Assembly (NCBI RefSeq): GCF_009933335.1
Contig: NZ_MAEL01000040.1
Span: 1-38,933, forward strand
Length of the DNA: 38,933 nt
Source of the DNA: Candidatus Enterococcus willemsii
GTDB lineage: Bacteria > Bacillota > Bacilli > Lactobacillales > Enterococcaceae
Reading direction: 5' to 3'
Made by a program: the position numbers and the translations under genes. How positions within the stretch are numbered: position 1 is the stretch's first letter; the number at the start of each line of letters is the position of its first letter. The notes beneath the pieces were generated by a model. That model saw only the letters and a list, made by a program, of their open reading frames with translations. It did no database searches and was not told where the DNA came from. Of the stretch, positions 17,069-25,234 are shown in pieces.

Positions 17069-17980
<912 letters not shown>

Positions 17981-18034
17981 TTATTTATAATCTCCTTCTT
18001 ACTGTTGTTAGATAGTACATTTTTCCATTGATAC

Positions 18035-18043
18035 AGTATAACA
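18035..18043 (-). promoter_or_regulatory. Extended -10 promoter of yadGH
   Basis: TGTTATACT on the minus strand about 55 bp upstream of the ATPase start. No good -35 hexamer. Confidence 0.5.
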
Positions 18044-18166
18044 AAAAATTAAGATGATGTGTGGCGCTTTGGTCTTTTTTTCAAGAAACTATTTTTTGTA
18101 AACGAATGAACGACACAGTATAGAAATGTTAGCATAAATGTACTATATTTTATGGAGGTTCATGTT

Positions 18167-18532
18167 ATGTCTTTACTGCTCCCCATTTTGGTTGTCACTA
18201 TCAGTATCTATAAGATTATCCAATTCTTGTTCCAACAAATCAAAACTGAATCATCAAACTTACCAAACAAAAGAATTGCTATTATCGTGGGTTGGTTGCA
18301 AATTTTCTATGTATTCTTTTTTCTTTCAGGATTAATGGTTTTCAATTCATAATTCAGCTTTTATATTTGTGTAGTGATTTCTATGCTTTGCTTCTTATTG
18401 TCTATTTGGATGATATTACCTGTTTCAAAATTTGAGCACGAAATAAAATACATCTTTGCTTTTCTATCTGTCTTTCAAATACATCCTACCATCTATCTTT
18501 TTTACTGCCAGAAGCTGGACTTCCGCCATTGA
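18167..18532 (+). pseudogene. Membrane-protein gene interrupted by one in-frame stop
   Basis: The ATG at 18167 has GGAGG eight bases upstream and opens a 61-codon frame that ends in TAA at 18350-18352. It has two hydrophobic helices (LLLPILVVTISIYKIIQFLF; IAIIVGWLQIFYVFFFLSG). The same frame continues for 59 more codons to TGA at 18532 with the same character (FYICVVISMLCFLLSIWMIL, then YIFAFLSVFQIHPTIYLF). The natural reading is a roughly 120-residue four-helix membrane protein cut by a nonsense codon after VFNS. Alternatives are a genuine 61-residue protein, or stop-codon readthrough. A second damage point is possible near 18500, where the next frame reads FFTARSWTSAIDSV. I do not recognise the family. 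Confidence 0.5.
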
Positions 18533-18543
18533 TTCAGTTTTAA

Positions 18544-18582
18544 TAAAAAAAGCCAAAATCTTATGGAATAAAGATTTCGACT
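18544..18582 (-). terminator. Terminator of the DUF4260 gene
   Basis: Minus strand AGTCGAAATCTT / AAGATTTTGGCT, a 12-bp stem with two G-U pairs, then TTTTTTT. The stem has mismatches on the plus strand, so it works for the minus strand. It resembles the TetR-gene terminator at 19645-19682. Confidence 0.75.
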
Positions 18583-18587
18583 GTTGC

Positions 18588-18938
18588 CTATGATAGTTTA
18601 TCCAAATGAGTCTCTGTAAATGATGCTTCTTTCAAACCCATACCAAGCATTCGATCCATTGCAATATGAGCAAACCAAATCAGAAGCATTGGTTTGATAA
18701 AGGCTATTGATGGTAAAAAAAGTAGGAACAGATATAAAAGAAATGGAAGCGCAAAACTATGAAAAAAATTATAACCTAGCTTTCCAATTGAGGGATTCAC
18801 TAAATAAAGTAGTATAGTAATATCAGGAATAAAGAATGTGCCAATAAATAATAAGAAAGAAAATTGTTGTGAAAAATAGAGACAAATAATAAGAAGGAAC
18901 AATAGTAAATTTTCAATTTGAATAATTTTTTTGTTCAT
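18588..18938 (-). CDS. DUF4260 family membrane protein
   Basis: 116 residues, with about four hydrophobic segments. The family pattern is visible in the second half: GYNFFHSFALPFLLY, LLIWFAHIAMDRMLGMGLK, and a C-terminal TETHLDKL. The invariant FAHI-MDR-LG stretch suggests a membrane-embedded active or binding site, but the function of the family is unknown. The start is ATG 18938 with GGAGG seven bases upstream. An in-frame ATG at 18950 overlaps that RBS and was rejected. It is divergent from a TetR-type regulator, which probably controls it. Confidence 0.8.
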   Translation of the reverse strand: MNKKIIQIENLLLFLLIICLYFSQQFSFLLFIGTFFIPDITILLYLVNPSIGKLGYNFFHSFALPFLLYLFLLFLPSIAFIKPMLLIWFAHIAMDRMLGMGLKEASFTETHLDKLS

Positions 18939-18952
18939 AAATACCTCCATTA

Positions 18953-18984
18953 GTTATTGATACTATCAGTTTAGTATGAATAAC
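18953..18984 (-). promoter_or_regulatory. Inverted repeat upstream of DUF4260, candidate TetR operator
   Basis: GTTATTGATACTA (18953-18965) and TAGTATGAATAAC (18972-18984) pair at 12 of 13 positions with a 6-bp centre. It lies between the likely -10 (CATACT) and the RBS of the DUF4260 gene. Confidence 0.5.
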
Positions 18985-19019
18985 TTTTCACCACAATCAC
19001 CACTATTTATTAATTTGTT

Positions 19020-19056
19020 GGATAAGCAACAAATCATTTGATTTTGTTGCTTATCC
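19020..19056 (+). promoter_or_regulatory. Long inverted repeat upstream of the TetR-type gene
   Basis: GGATAAGCAACAAA (19020-19033) and TTTGTTGCTTATCC (19043-19056) form a perfect 14-bp dyad. An inner TCA/TGA pair extends it with one bulge. It ends just before the RBS AAAAGGAG and has no T tract, so an operator or leader hairpin is more likely than a terminator. Confidence 0.55.
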
Positions 19057-19076
19057 CATAAAAAAAGGAGCAGACG

Positions 19077-19643
19077 ATGGACTTACGTGTCAAGAAAACA
19101 AAGCAAAATATCGAAGACAGTTTTTTTATTCTTTTAGAGCAACATACACTAGATGAACTAACAGTGAATGAATTACTAGCGACTGCCTTGATTAATCGTT
19201 CGACTTTTTACACCTACTATCGAGATAAATATGATTTGGCTGAACAGATTATCGCTAAATATTTAAAAATTGCCGAGAAATTATTACACATAAGATTTTC
19301 AGCTAGTTCAAATCTACAGACTATTATCAACGAGATTTATTTAGAAATTCAACAGTATCGTACAATTTATTTATTACTATTCAAATTAAAAACAGACAAA
19401 CTAGATTTCGCCTCATCTTTTCAACGTTTATTGAAAGCAGAGGCAAAAAATTATTTGGCACATTCAGAATTAACCGCAATAGAAATTGATTATATTGGTG
19501 AAATTTATGCGGCTATGATTCAAACTACTATCAGCTGGTCTTTGACTAACAATGAAAATCAAATAGAGTTTATCTTGCCTTTATTGAAAAAATCTCTGTT
19601 ACCGTTGTTGGAAGAGAACACGTTGAACAAACAATCTAAATAA
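19077..19643 (+). CDS. TetR/AcrR-family transcriptional regulator
   Basis: 188 residues. Residues 1-55 form a TetR-type helix-turn-helix: VKKTKQNIEDSFFILLEQ, LDELTVNELLATALINRSTFYTYYRDKYDL, with the typical ST-FY-YY-DK-L pattern. The rest is an all-helical ligand/dimer domain (YRTIYLLLFKLKTDK, then IDYIGEIYAAMIQTTISWSL). The pattern resembles the TetR_C group common in lactic acid bacteria. It probably represses itself and the divergent DUF4260 gene through the dyads in their shared 138-bp region. RBS is AAAAGGAG. The ligand is unknown. Confidence 0.9.
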   Translation: MDLRVKKTKQNIEDSFFILLEQHTLDELTVNELLATALINRSTFYTYYRDKYDLAEQIIAKYLKIAEKLLHIRFSASSNLQTIINEIYLEIQQYRTIYLLLFKLKTDKLDFASSFQRLLKAEAKNYLAHSELTAIEIDYIGEIYAAMIQTTISWSLTNNENQIEFILPLLKKSLLPLLEENTLNKQSK

Positions 19644-19644
19644 A

Positions 19645-19682
19645 AAAAGCCAAAACCTTACGAAATGAAGGTTTTGGCTTTT
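19645..19682 (+). terminator. Terminator of the TetR-type gene (bidirectional)
   Basis: Perfect 15-bp stem AAAAGCCAAAACCTT / AAGGTTTTGGCTTTT with an 8-nt loop. It starts two bases after the stop codon. It can also end transcripts of the tRNA gene from the other side. Confidence 0.85.
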
Positions 19683-19687
19683 CGAAG

Positions 19688-19759
19688 CGTCCCCTGCAAG
19701 AATCGAACTTGCATCTAGAGCTTAGGAGGCCCTTGTTCTATCCATTAAACTAAGAGGAC
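19688..19759 (-). tRNA. tRNA-Arg (anticodon CCT)
   Basis: 72 nt on the minus strand. Acceptor stem GTCCTCT / AGGGGAC, D arm with TAGTTTAATGGATAGAAC, anticodon loop CTCCTAA reading AGG codons, T arm TGCAAGTTCGATTCTTGCA, discriminator G. CCA is not encoded. tRNA-Arg(CCU) genes are frequent integration sites for mobile elements; none is integrated here. Confidence 0.92.
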
Positions 19760-19775
19760 AAAAACACAATCTTTA

Positions 19776-19815
19776 TTTTACTCCAACCATGAGAAAAAAC
19801 AAGGTTGGAGTAAAA
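19776..19815 (-). other. 13-bp hairpin between tRNA-Arg and the acetyltransferase gene
   Basis: TTTTACTCCAACC / GGTTGGAGTAAAA is perfectly paired with a 14-nt loop, six bases past the acetyltransferase stop. No T tract follows on either strand, so it is not a standard terminator. It may be an mRNA 3'-end stabiliser. Confidence 0.5.
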
Positions 19816-19820
19816 ACTTT

Positions 19821-20978
19821 TTAAAAATAATCTTCTAAGACAGGCGTTTGAGTTGGCATAACAGCTTCAATGACAGCTATTAATTCTTCCTCTACTTTGA
19901 CAAAATCATAAAACGCTAATTCTGTTAAAGTTTTGTATCCTAAGAATAATTGTGTAAAGCGTTGCACAGTTAACGTCAGAGTTGGTAAAGTTGTTTTTTC
20001 AACTTTACTTATTTTCTGAGTATCTGCATGCACTTCATAGATACCAGTATTCCAAGGTGCATAGCTATCTTCTTCAATGACGATTGCAAATGACTGACTT
20101 AAGTTACTGAAATCAAAGATAGTTAAGAATTTTTTGATATCAATGATTCGAACCATCATTTCTGGTCGAATCGTTGCACTAGCAATTGGACGTTCTTGCA
20201 TGAAAAAGCTATTGGATTTATTATATCCTTGCTCATAGTGAATTTCTCGGACAGATTCTTTATGAGTGGCAATATAACGATTTAAGCTCTTATAAGCATT
20301 CCCTGTTAAACATACCCATTCTGCACAATTGAAAATGCCATCTTTGATTTGATACACTAAATATCCTTCTGCTTCATTCTTTTCATTATAATAAACGGCA
20401 AAGTAATACGGACGTTGAATAGAGAATTTATAGTCATACCACCAATCTTCTCGTAGCAAACCACCGTGTTTGTTCTCTTTTGAAGCAGTATAAATGGCTT
20501 GTAATTCTGGTTTTGCTTGGGTCCAATCTAAACGACGAACATAGCCCGCTACCCGTTTACTATCCGGCCATTCGCTACTTGGCATTTTGTAAGCAATTCG
20601 TTCGAAGATTAGTTCATATCCATACCGACGATAAAATGGATATGAAAATGGCGCAAGATAAGAAAATAGCACATCCTTTTCTTTGGCATCTTGAATAATT
20701 TGAGTCATTAATTGATCAATTCGACCTCCACCTCGATAACAAGGATCAGACGCCACAAAACCAATACCAGTCATATCGAATGTTTGATTGAAAAACTGAA
20801 CTTTCAAAGGCGTCGCAATAATTTGACTTGCTAGATTTTCACCATCATACGATGCATAATGCTTGGAATGGTCCACAATATATTGCAGGCGATTTCTATA
20901 CGCTTCGCTCTGTTCAAATTGAAACGCATAGTGTGTTAATTGATAAATATCCTCGAATTTTTCTTCTTGTGTTTTCAT
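19821..20978 (-). CDS. Eis-like GNAT N-acetyltransferase
   Basis: 385 residues, the length of three-domain Eis-type enzymes. Domain one is a GNAT fold with the acetyl-CoA loop GFVASDPCYRGGGRIDQLM (about 73-92) and SYLAPFSYPFYRRYGYELIF. Domain two is a second GNAT-like unit (about 150-285, with GYLVYQIKDG). Domain three is an SCP2-like sandwich ending in DYF, whose terminal carboxylate is catalytic in Eis. Family members acetylate amines, including aminoglycosides and peptides. The substrate here is unknown and resistance should not be assumed. RBS is GGAGGG. Single gene. Confidence 0.88.
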   Translation of the reverse strand: MKTQEEKFEDIYQLTHYAFQFEQSEAYRNRLQYIVDHSKHYASYDGENLASQIIATPLKVQFFNQTFDMTGIGFVASDPCYRGGGRIDQLMTQIIQDAKEKDVLFSYLAPFSYPFYRRYGYELIFERIAYKMPSSEWPDSKRVAGYVRRLDWTQAKPELQAIYTASKENKHGGLLREDWWYDYKFSIQRPYYFAVYYNEKNEAEGYLVYQIKDGIFNCAEWVCLTGNAYKSLNRYIATHKESVREIHYEQGYNKSNSFFMQERPIASATIRPEMMVRIIDIKKFLTIFDFSNLSQSFAIVIEEDSYAPWNTGIYEVHADTQKISKVEKTTLPTLTLTVQRFTQLFLGYKTLTELAFYDFVKVEEELIAVIEAVMPTQTPVLEDYF

Positions 20979-21007
20979 ACATATCCCTCCAAAACAAAAA
21001 TACGAAA

Positions 21008-21036
21008 GAAAAAAGGATCAAATTGATCCTTTTTTC
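21008..21036 (-). terminator. Terminator of the EIIA-EIIC2 unit
   Basis: Perfect 12-bp stem GAAAAAAGGATC / GATCCTTTTTTC with a 5-nt loop; symmetric, so it works in both directions. It lies nine bases past the EIIC2 stop. Confidence 0.85.
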
Positions 21037-21045
21037 TAATTTGTA

Positions 21046-22299
21046 TTAGCCTGCTGCTTGTTCACGTTTAATTTCTTGTAATACACCAATTCTAACAAAT
21101 GGCATATAAATTAGAACAGAAATAATTAAGTTGACTGCAGCTAAAATGGCACCACTAAAGCTTTGAGTTGCTAAGAAACCGCCAATTACTGGTGGTGTAA
21201 CCCATGGTGGCATAACAGTCGCTACTGGTACAATCCCTAATTTAGTTGACCAGAAAGCAGTTGTAATTAAGACCATTGGCGTTAGAATAAATGGAATAAA
21301 CATAATTGGGTTCAATACAATTGGTAATCCAAATAACATTGGTTCATTGATATTGAAAATCCCTGGTGCTGCACTCAAATTGTTTACAACGTTGTAAGCT
21401 TTGTTTCTACGACCAACTAAATAAATCGCAATGACTAAACCAAGTGTCGCTCCTGTTCCACCCAAGTTCACAAAGCTGTCAATAAATGGTTTATTAACAA
21501 TATAAGGTGCAGCTTCCCCAGCTGATACTGCTAAAGCATTTGCTTCAATCGCTGGTGCATTGATTGTTTGTAAAAATGGATCGATCATATTTGCACCATG
21601 TAAACCAAAGAACCATAAAAACGGTGTAATGAATGCAATTAATAATGCTGATGGATACGTGCTAGCCATGCCCATAAATGGTTTTTGAACTACTTCATAG
21701 AATGAATTAATAATATCCGGCACACCAAATGCAGCGAAAATAGCAGCAACTAAACCAAAGAGACTGACAACAATCATTGCTGGGAATAACGCTGCGAAGG
21801 AACGGGCAACTGCCGGTGGTACACCATCAGGCATTTTGACAACTAATTTGTCACTACCAATCAAGCGGACAAAAAGCTCTGTTGAAACAATCCCTACAAT
21901 AATTGCCACAAACAAACCAGTACTTGACATACCAGTCGCTCCACCTAAAGCAAAGAACGATGCTAATGAAACGGTCCCTGCAGCAATACCATCTTTTCCA
22001 TAACCATGTGCTAAATTGTATGCTAATAAGAATGCAAGAATAACTGAAATAATAGCGAATGTACCATTCCATACAGAACCACCAAATGTTTGCCAAACAC
22101 CTTCTCCAAAAATACCGTTCATGAAGTTTTGGTAGGCTGGGATTGGTAAATTATTAAACATAACTACTAATGCGCCTAAAATCATTAAAGGCATTGTCAC
22201 CATAAATGAGTCACGAATTGCGACTAAATGACGTTGTGCACCAATTTTTGATGCAATCGGAACAAATTTTTCTTCCATAAATCTTACAAATGAATCCAT
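21046..22299 (-). CDS. PTS lactose/cellobiose-family EIIC permease (EIIC2)
   Basis: 417 residues, with about ten membrane segments. Typical EIIC-Lac/Chb features are visible: N-terminal KIGAQRHLVAIRDSFMVTMPLMI, the KMPDGVPPAVARSFAALFP stretch, the re-entrant LWFFGLHGANMIDP, and GIFNINEPMLFGLPIVLNP. It carries a beta-linked disaccharide-type sugar across the membrane with phosphorylation. It is encoded 42 bp after EIIA with RBS GGAGG. This unit has no EIIB, so phosphate must come through the EIIB of the neighbouring unit or another one. Sugar specificity cannot be read from sequence. Confidence 0.93.
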   Translation of the reverse strand: MDSFVRFMEEKFVPIASKIGAQRHLVAIRDSFMVTMPLMILGALVVMFNNLPIPAYQNFMNGIFGEGVWQTFGGSVWNGTFAIISVILAFLLAYNLAHGYGKDGIAAGTVSLASFFALGGATGMSSTGLFVAIIVGIVSTELFVRLIGSDKLVVKMPDGVPPAVARSFAALFPAMIVVSLFGLVAAIFAAFGVPDIINSFYEVVQKPFMGMASTYPSALLIAFITPFLWFFGLHGANMIDPFLQTINAPAIEANALAVSAGEAAPYIVNKPFIDSFVNLGGTGATLGLVIAIYLVGRRNKAYNVVNNLSAAPGIFNINEPMLFGLPIVLNPIMFIPFILTPMVLITTAFWSTKLGIVPVATVMPPWVTPPVIGGFLATQSFSGAILAAVNLIISVLIYMPFVRIGVLQEIKREQAAG

Positions 22300-22341
22300 C
22301 TTCTTTTTCCTCCAATTAGTAACAAATTGTATTGAAGCAAA

Positions 22342-22659
22342 TTAATTTGCTTCAATACGACGATATACATCAATAATTTCTTTAGCTAAATCAGTAAATG
22401 CAATCGATGTCATTAAATGATCTTGTGAATGAACCGTTAACAATGTAACTGTCATATGATCACCTTGTGCTTCTTTTGTTAAAAGATTTGTTTGCGAATG
22501 ATGCGCTTCCACTAATGACGCTTCTGCATCTTTAATTTTTTGATCGGCTAATTCAAAATCACCCGCTTTTGCTGCTGCAATTGCTTCCATTGCATCGCTC
22601 TTTGCATTTCCTCCATACATGATTAATCCCATGATGGCTTCTAAGTTCTTTTCGTCCAT
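22342..22659 (-). CDS. PTS lactose/cellobiose-family EIIA
   Basis: 105 residues, full length for the EIIA-Lac family (a trimeric three-helix protein). The phospho-accepting histidine is H77 in TVHSQDHLMTS, with D80 as the conserved metal ligand; AHHSQTNLL at 52-60 is also typical. It takes phosphate from HPr and passes it to EIIB. The start is ATG 22659, with GGAGGG seven bases upstream. An in-frame ATG at 22695 coincides with the expected transcription start of the sigma-54 promoter and is therefore excluded. First gene of the EIIA-EIIC2 unit. Confidence 0.94.
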   Translation of the reverse strand: MDEKNLEAIMGLIMYGGNAKSDAMEAIAAAKAGDFELADQKIKDAEASLVEAHHSQTNLLTKEAQGDHMTVTLLTVHSQDHLMTSIAFTDLAKEIIDVYRRIEAN

Positions 22660-22703
22660 TTTATTTCCCTCCATTTTTTCTACATACTTACACATAACTA
22701 TAA

Positions 22704-22720
22704 AGCAAGAAGTGTGCCAA
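22704..22720 (-). promoter_or_regulatory. Sigma-54 promoter P1 (EIIA-EIIC2 unit)
   Basis: Minus strand TTGGCACACTTCTTGCT matches the RpoN -24/-12 consensus TTGGCACNNNNNTTGCT at every position. The predicted start of transcription lies near 22692, giving a leader of about 33 nt. Confidence 0.93.
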
Positions 22721-22750
22721 CTTTCAAAAATAGCTAAACCTTATTAAATC

Positions 22751-22822
22751 AGCATTTGGTCTATACAACTACCTTACACACTACTAACCATTGTGTTATA
22801 CACACTTAGTATATTGTGTAAT
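22751..22822 (-). promoter_or_regulatory. Upstream activator-type sites of P1
   Basis: GCATTTGGTCTATACA (22752-22767) lies 32 bp from the -24 box. TACACACT occurs at 22775 and 22799, and the inverted TGTGTAA at 22815. The same elements occur at matching distances upstream of P2. They are likely binding sites of the LevR-type activator. Confidence 0.7.
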
Positions 22823-22837
22823 TGACCTTTTGGCAAT

Positions 22838-22865
22838 GCAAAAAAGAGCCAACGATGTGACTCTT
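22838..22865 (-). terminator. Terminator of the EIIB-EIIC1-DUF3284 unit
   Basis: Minus strand AAGAGTCA / TGGCTCTT, an 8-bp stem with one U-G pair, then TTTTTTG. It directly abuts the DUF3284 stop codon. Confidence 0.8.
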
Positions 22866-23282
22866 TCACGAATAGGAAGATTCAATCATCTGAAGCATTC
22901 GTTTGAACTGCTTTTTCTTGAAAAAACCTAATAATAGGCCAGTAACCATATCATTAAGTGCTTGTATCGTTCCATGTGATTTCATTTGCTCGCTATATGT
23001 TATCTCACAGTTTGTATCATCTATTGGATGAATTGTGTACGTAGCAACGAATTCATTTCGAGTTGTAGATGTACGATAAGCATAAGTTTCATTTAATTTT
23101 ATATCTTCAATTTTTATAGTTGCTCTCGTTTTTTCATTGAATTGTTTTACGTATTCAAAATTCTTCAATTGTGACTCACTCAAAGTCCTCCCAGTTGTAT
23201 CTTGAATATCATATAAAACAGAATCGATAATTTTTTTATAAAAAAAACTAGCGGGAACTTGCATTTTTTTAACGATTTCCAT
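22866..23282 (-). CDS. DUF3284 domain protein
   Basis: 138 residues, soluble. MEIVKKMQVPASFFYKKIIDSVLYDI at the N-terminus and ITYSEQMKSHGTIQALNDMVTGLLLGFFKKKQFKRML at the C-terminus are typical of DUF3284. The alternation of strands with a long C-terminal helix suggests a START/SRPBCC-like binding fold (inference). Such proteins are commonly encoded with cellobiose-type PTS genes, but no function is known. The start overlaps the end of the 66-residue gene by 14 bp, implying coupled translation. Last gene before the terminator. Confidence 0.8.
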   Translation of the reverse strand: MEIVKKMQVPASFFYKKIIDSVLYDIQDTTGRTLSESQLKNFEYVKQFNEKTRATIKIEDIKLNETYAYRTSTTRNEFVATYTIHPIDDTNCEITYSEQMKSHGTIQALNDMVTGLLLGFFKKKQFKRMLQMIESSYS

Positions 23283-23469
23283 GCTTCTTGTCCTCTGCTT
23301 TCTTTATTTTCTCTCGCTTATTTCCTACAATAAAACAAATAACACCTATAACAATAATAAAAATAGCAACAATTAAGTTGGGCCAATTATACGTTCCAGT
23401 TTGTGCATTGGCACTATACAAGAAAAAAATCATGCCTACGCTTATCAAAAATAATCCATTTTTCAACAT
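23269..23469 (-). CDS. Small two-helix membrane protein (66 aa) in the PTS operon
   Basis: The product has hydrophobic segments at about 5-20 (GLFLISVGMIFFLYSA) and 32-50 (LIVAIFIIVIGVICFIVG), then a very basic tail (KREKIKKAEDKK). I do not recognise a family. It starts 22 bp after the 70-residue gene and overlaps the next gene, so it belongs to the same transcript. Its RBS (GTGGGTG) is weak, suggesting low or coupled translation. Confidence 0.7.
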   Translation of the reverse strand: MLKNGLFLISVGMIFFLYSANAQTGTYNWPNLIVAIFIIVIGVICFIVGNKREKIKKAEDKKHGNR

Positions 23470-23491
23470 ATGCTTTCACCCACTTCTATTA

Positions 23492-23704
23492 TTAGACGAC
23501 ATTAAAATAAAGTACTTTTCCCCATTCTTCTGCCTTAATAGCCTCTTTTGCGATACGAATTGCTTGTTCTTTATCACCTGTAATATCAAAAACTAATGCA
23601 ATTCCTTTTTTTTCTTTAAAAGAATAGGTGATACCATCTTGGTCAATTGCTTCCAATACAGCTTTAATATTTTCTTGTTGCATTGCTGAGTTAATTGTAA
23701 TCAT
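23492..23704 (-). CDS. Small soluble protein (70 aa) in the PTS operon
   Basis: Starts at ATG 23704 (MITINSAMQQENIKAVL), with AAAAGGAG eight bases upstream. An in-frame GTG 24 bases earlier lies at the foot of a hairpin and was rejected. The predicted pattern is helix-strand-strand-helix-strand (VLEAIDQDGITYSFKEK, IALVFDITGD, EQAIRIAKEAIKAEEW, KVLYFNVV), resembling a small ferredoxin-like fold. It has no cysteine. I do not recognise it; position suggests an accessory role with EIIB/EIIC1. Confidence 0.75.
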   Translation of the reverse strand: MITINSAMQQENIKAVLEAIDQDGITYSFKEKKGIALVFDITGDKEQAIRIAKEAIKAEEWGKVLYFNVV

Positions 23705-23726
23705 TTGTCTCTCTCCTTTTAAATAC

Positions 23727-23752
23727 ACTAGCTGAGAAGTTTCTCAGCTAGT
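23727..23752 (-). other. Intercistronic hairpin after EIIC1
   Basis: ACTAGCTGAGAA / TTCTCAGCTAGT, 12 bp with almost no loop, between the EIIC1 stop and the 70-residue gene. No T tract follows, so it looks like a processing or stability element that separates expression levels. Confidence 0.55.
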
Positions 23753-23765
23753 TGTATTCGTTTAT

Positions 23766-25205
23766 TTATTCAGCTGGATCAATTTTATTTGCGGCTAAAA
23801 TAAATGGTGTCCAGATTGCTAATGCCACCGCTAAATTTACTATTGTCAATACAATCGCGCGCCAATCGCCACCTGTTGCTAAAAAGCCACTTAAACCGGC
23901 TGGCATTACCCAAATAACATTCACTACAACTGGTGATACAAGTCCTGCCATTGTTGCAAAGAAGGCAATCGTTGCGGTTGCAATTGGTGCTAAAATAAAT
24001 GGGATCATGAATAATGGATTTAGCACGATAGGTAAACCAAACATAATCGGCTCATTTATGTTGAATACACCAGGCCCAAGAGCTAATTTACCAATTGTTT
24101 TATGGTCAGCACGTTTAGAGAAAATTAATACCGCAACTAATAGCATCAATGTTACTCCTGCACCGCCAGGCCAAACAAAGGCTTCAAAAGAACCAGCAAC
24201 CCATTGATAAGGAATCTTGTCACCAACTTGGTAAGCATTAGTGTTTTCAACCATCGCTACACCATAAATAGATTGTAAAACAGGAGCCATAATATTCGTT
24301 CCATGTAAACCGAAGAACCATAGCAAATGTACTAATAGCACAATAATTAAAACAGCTAGATAACCTTGTGATAAGCCAAGTAATGGTTTTTGAATAGATT
24401 CTGCAATCCAGTCAATCAATGGCATTCCTACAAATTTTTCAAATAGGAAATAAATTGTCCCTGAAACAAACAGACCTACAACACCAGGAATAATAGCCGC
24501 AAAAGCTTTAGCTACTGCTGGCGGAACTGAGTCAGGCATTTTAATAATTATGTTTTTATTCATTAATTTAGCAAAAATAACCACTGAGATAAATCCAAAA
24601 ATCATCGCTGTAAATAAGCCTGTACCACCCATATAAGCACTGAATGGGAAGTAGCCCCAACCACCTGCAGTTACACCTTGATTAACAATCTCCCCCGTAA
24701 TTGGATCGGCAATATCTGAAATTGTTCCACCCGCTTCGGTAAATGTTTTAATTAGCTCTGGGCTAAGTGTATCTACTGGTAAACTTAATAGTGTTGAAGC
24801 TGATTGTGGAATTCCCATAATAAATGCTGATAAAGAGACAATTGCGCCTGATAACGGATCTACGTTATATGCTTTCGCAATGTTATAACCAAGTGACGCT
24901 GCAAATACAACAGCCATAATAGCAAGTGTACCTGTCCAAACTAAACCATTCACACCAATTAATGGTTGGAAAAACTCCGTAATAACATTCGTTCCTGTTT
25001 CTGCATTAAAAAGCGGACCTGATTTGATATATTCCCCTGGAAAATCTCGAACAAAAGCATTTAGTAAAACTGCAATGGCACCTGCCATCGTTACCGGTAA
25101 CATCCCAATAAATGCATCTCGCAACGCAACTAAATGTTTCTGAGAACCTATTTTCGCAGCAATTGGCAATACGTGTCGTTCCAACCATCCTGATAAAGCT
25201 TCCAT
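23766..25205 (-). CDS. PTS lactose/cellobiose-family EIIC permease (EIIC1)
   Basis: 479 residues, about 60 longer than EIIC2. The same family landmarks are visible: KIGSQKHLVALRDAFIGMLPVT, KMPDSVPPAVAKAFAAIIP, LLWFFGLHGTNIMAP, and GVFNINEPIMFGLPIVLNP. The extra length lies in two extracytoplasmic-type loops: RDFPGEYIKSGPLFNAETG near 50-70, and a 50-residue insert around 155-205 (SPELIKTFTEAGGTISDIAD). This difference from EIIC2 may reflect a different sugar preference (inference). RBS is AGGAGG seven bases before the ATG. It follows EIIB by 143 bp in the same unit. Confidence 0.93.
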   Translation of the reverse strand: MEALSGWLERHVLPIAAKIGSQKHLVALRDAFIGMLPVTMAGAIAVLLNAFVRDFPGEYIKSGPLFNAETGTNVITEFFQPLIGVNGLVWTGTLAIMAVVFAASLGYNIAKAYNVDPLSGAIVSLSAFIMGIPQSASTLLSLPVDTLSPELIKTFTEAGGTISDIADPITGEIVNQGVTAGGWGYFPFSAYMGGTGLFTAMIFGFISVVIFAKLMNKNIIIKMPDSVPPAVAKAFAAIIPGVVGLFVSGTIYFLFEKFVGMPLIDWIAESIQKPLLGLSQGYLAVLIIVLLVHLLWFFGLHGTNIMAPVLQSIYGVAMVENTNAYQVGDKIPYQWVAGSFEAFVWPGGAGVTLMLLVAVLIFSKRADHKTIGKLALGPGVFNINEPIMFGLPIVLNPLFMIPFILAPIATATIAFFATMAGLVSPVVVNVIWVMPAGLSGFLATGGDWRAIVLTIVNLAVALAIWTPFILAANKIDPAE

Positions 25206-25234
25206 CTCATTTCCTCCTATAAGTTCAAAATTCC

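Noticed and set aside
19688-19759. Mobile element integrated at tRNA-Arg(CCU)
   Set aside because: No integrase, excisionase or duplicated tRNA 3' end was seen on either side within the window.
22660-22695. Longer EIIA starting at 22695
   Set aside because: That codon falls at the predicted sigma-54 transcription start, and the family N-terminus and RBS point to 22659.
23727-23752. Terminator between EIIC1 and the 70-residue gene
   Set aside because: The stem is strong but no T tract follows on the minus strand; the downstream genes have no visible promoter and probably depend on readthrough.
23752-24207. Plus-strand frame of 151 codons opposite EIIC1
   Set aside because: It is a mirror of the hydrophobic EIIC1 coding sequence with no RBS; the minus-strand gene has all family motifs.
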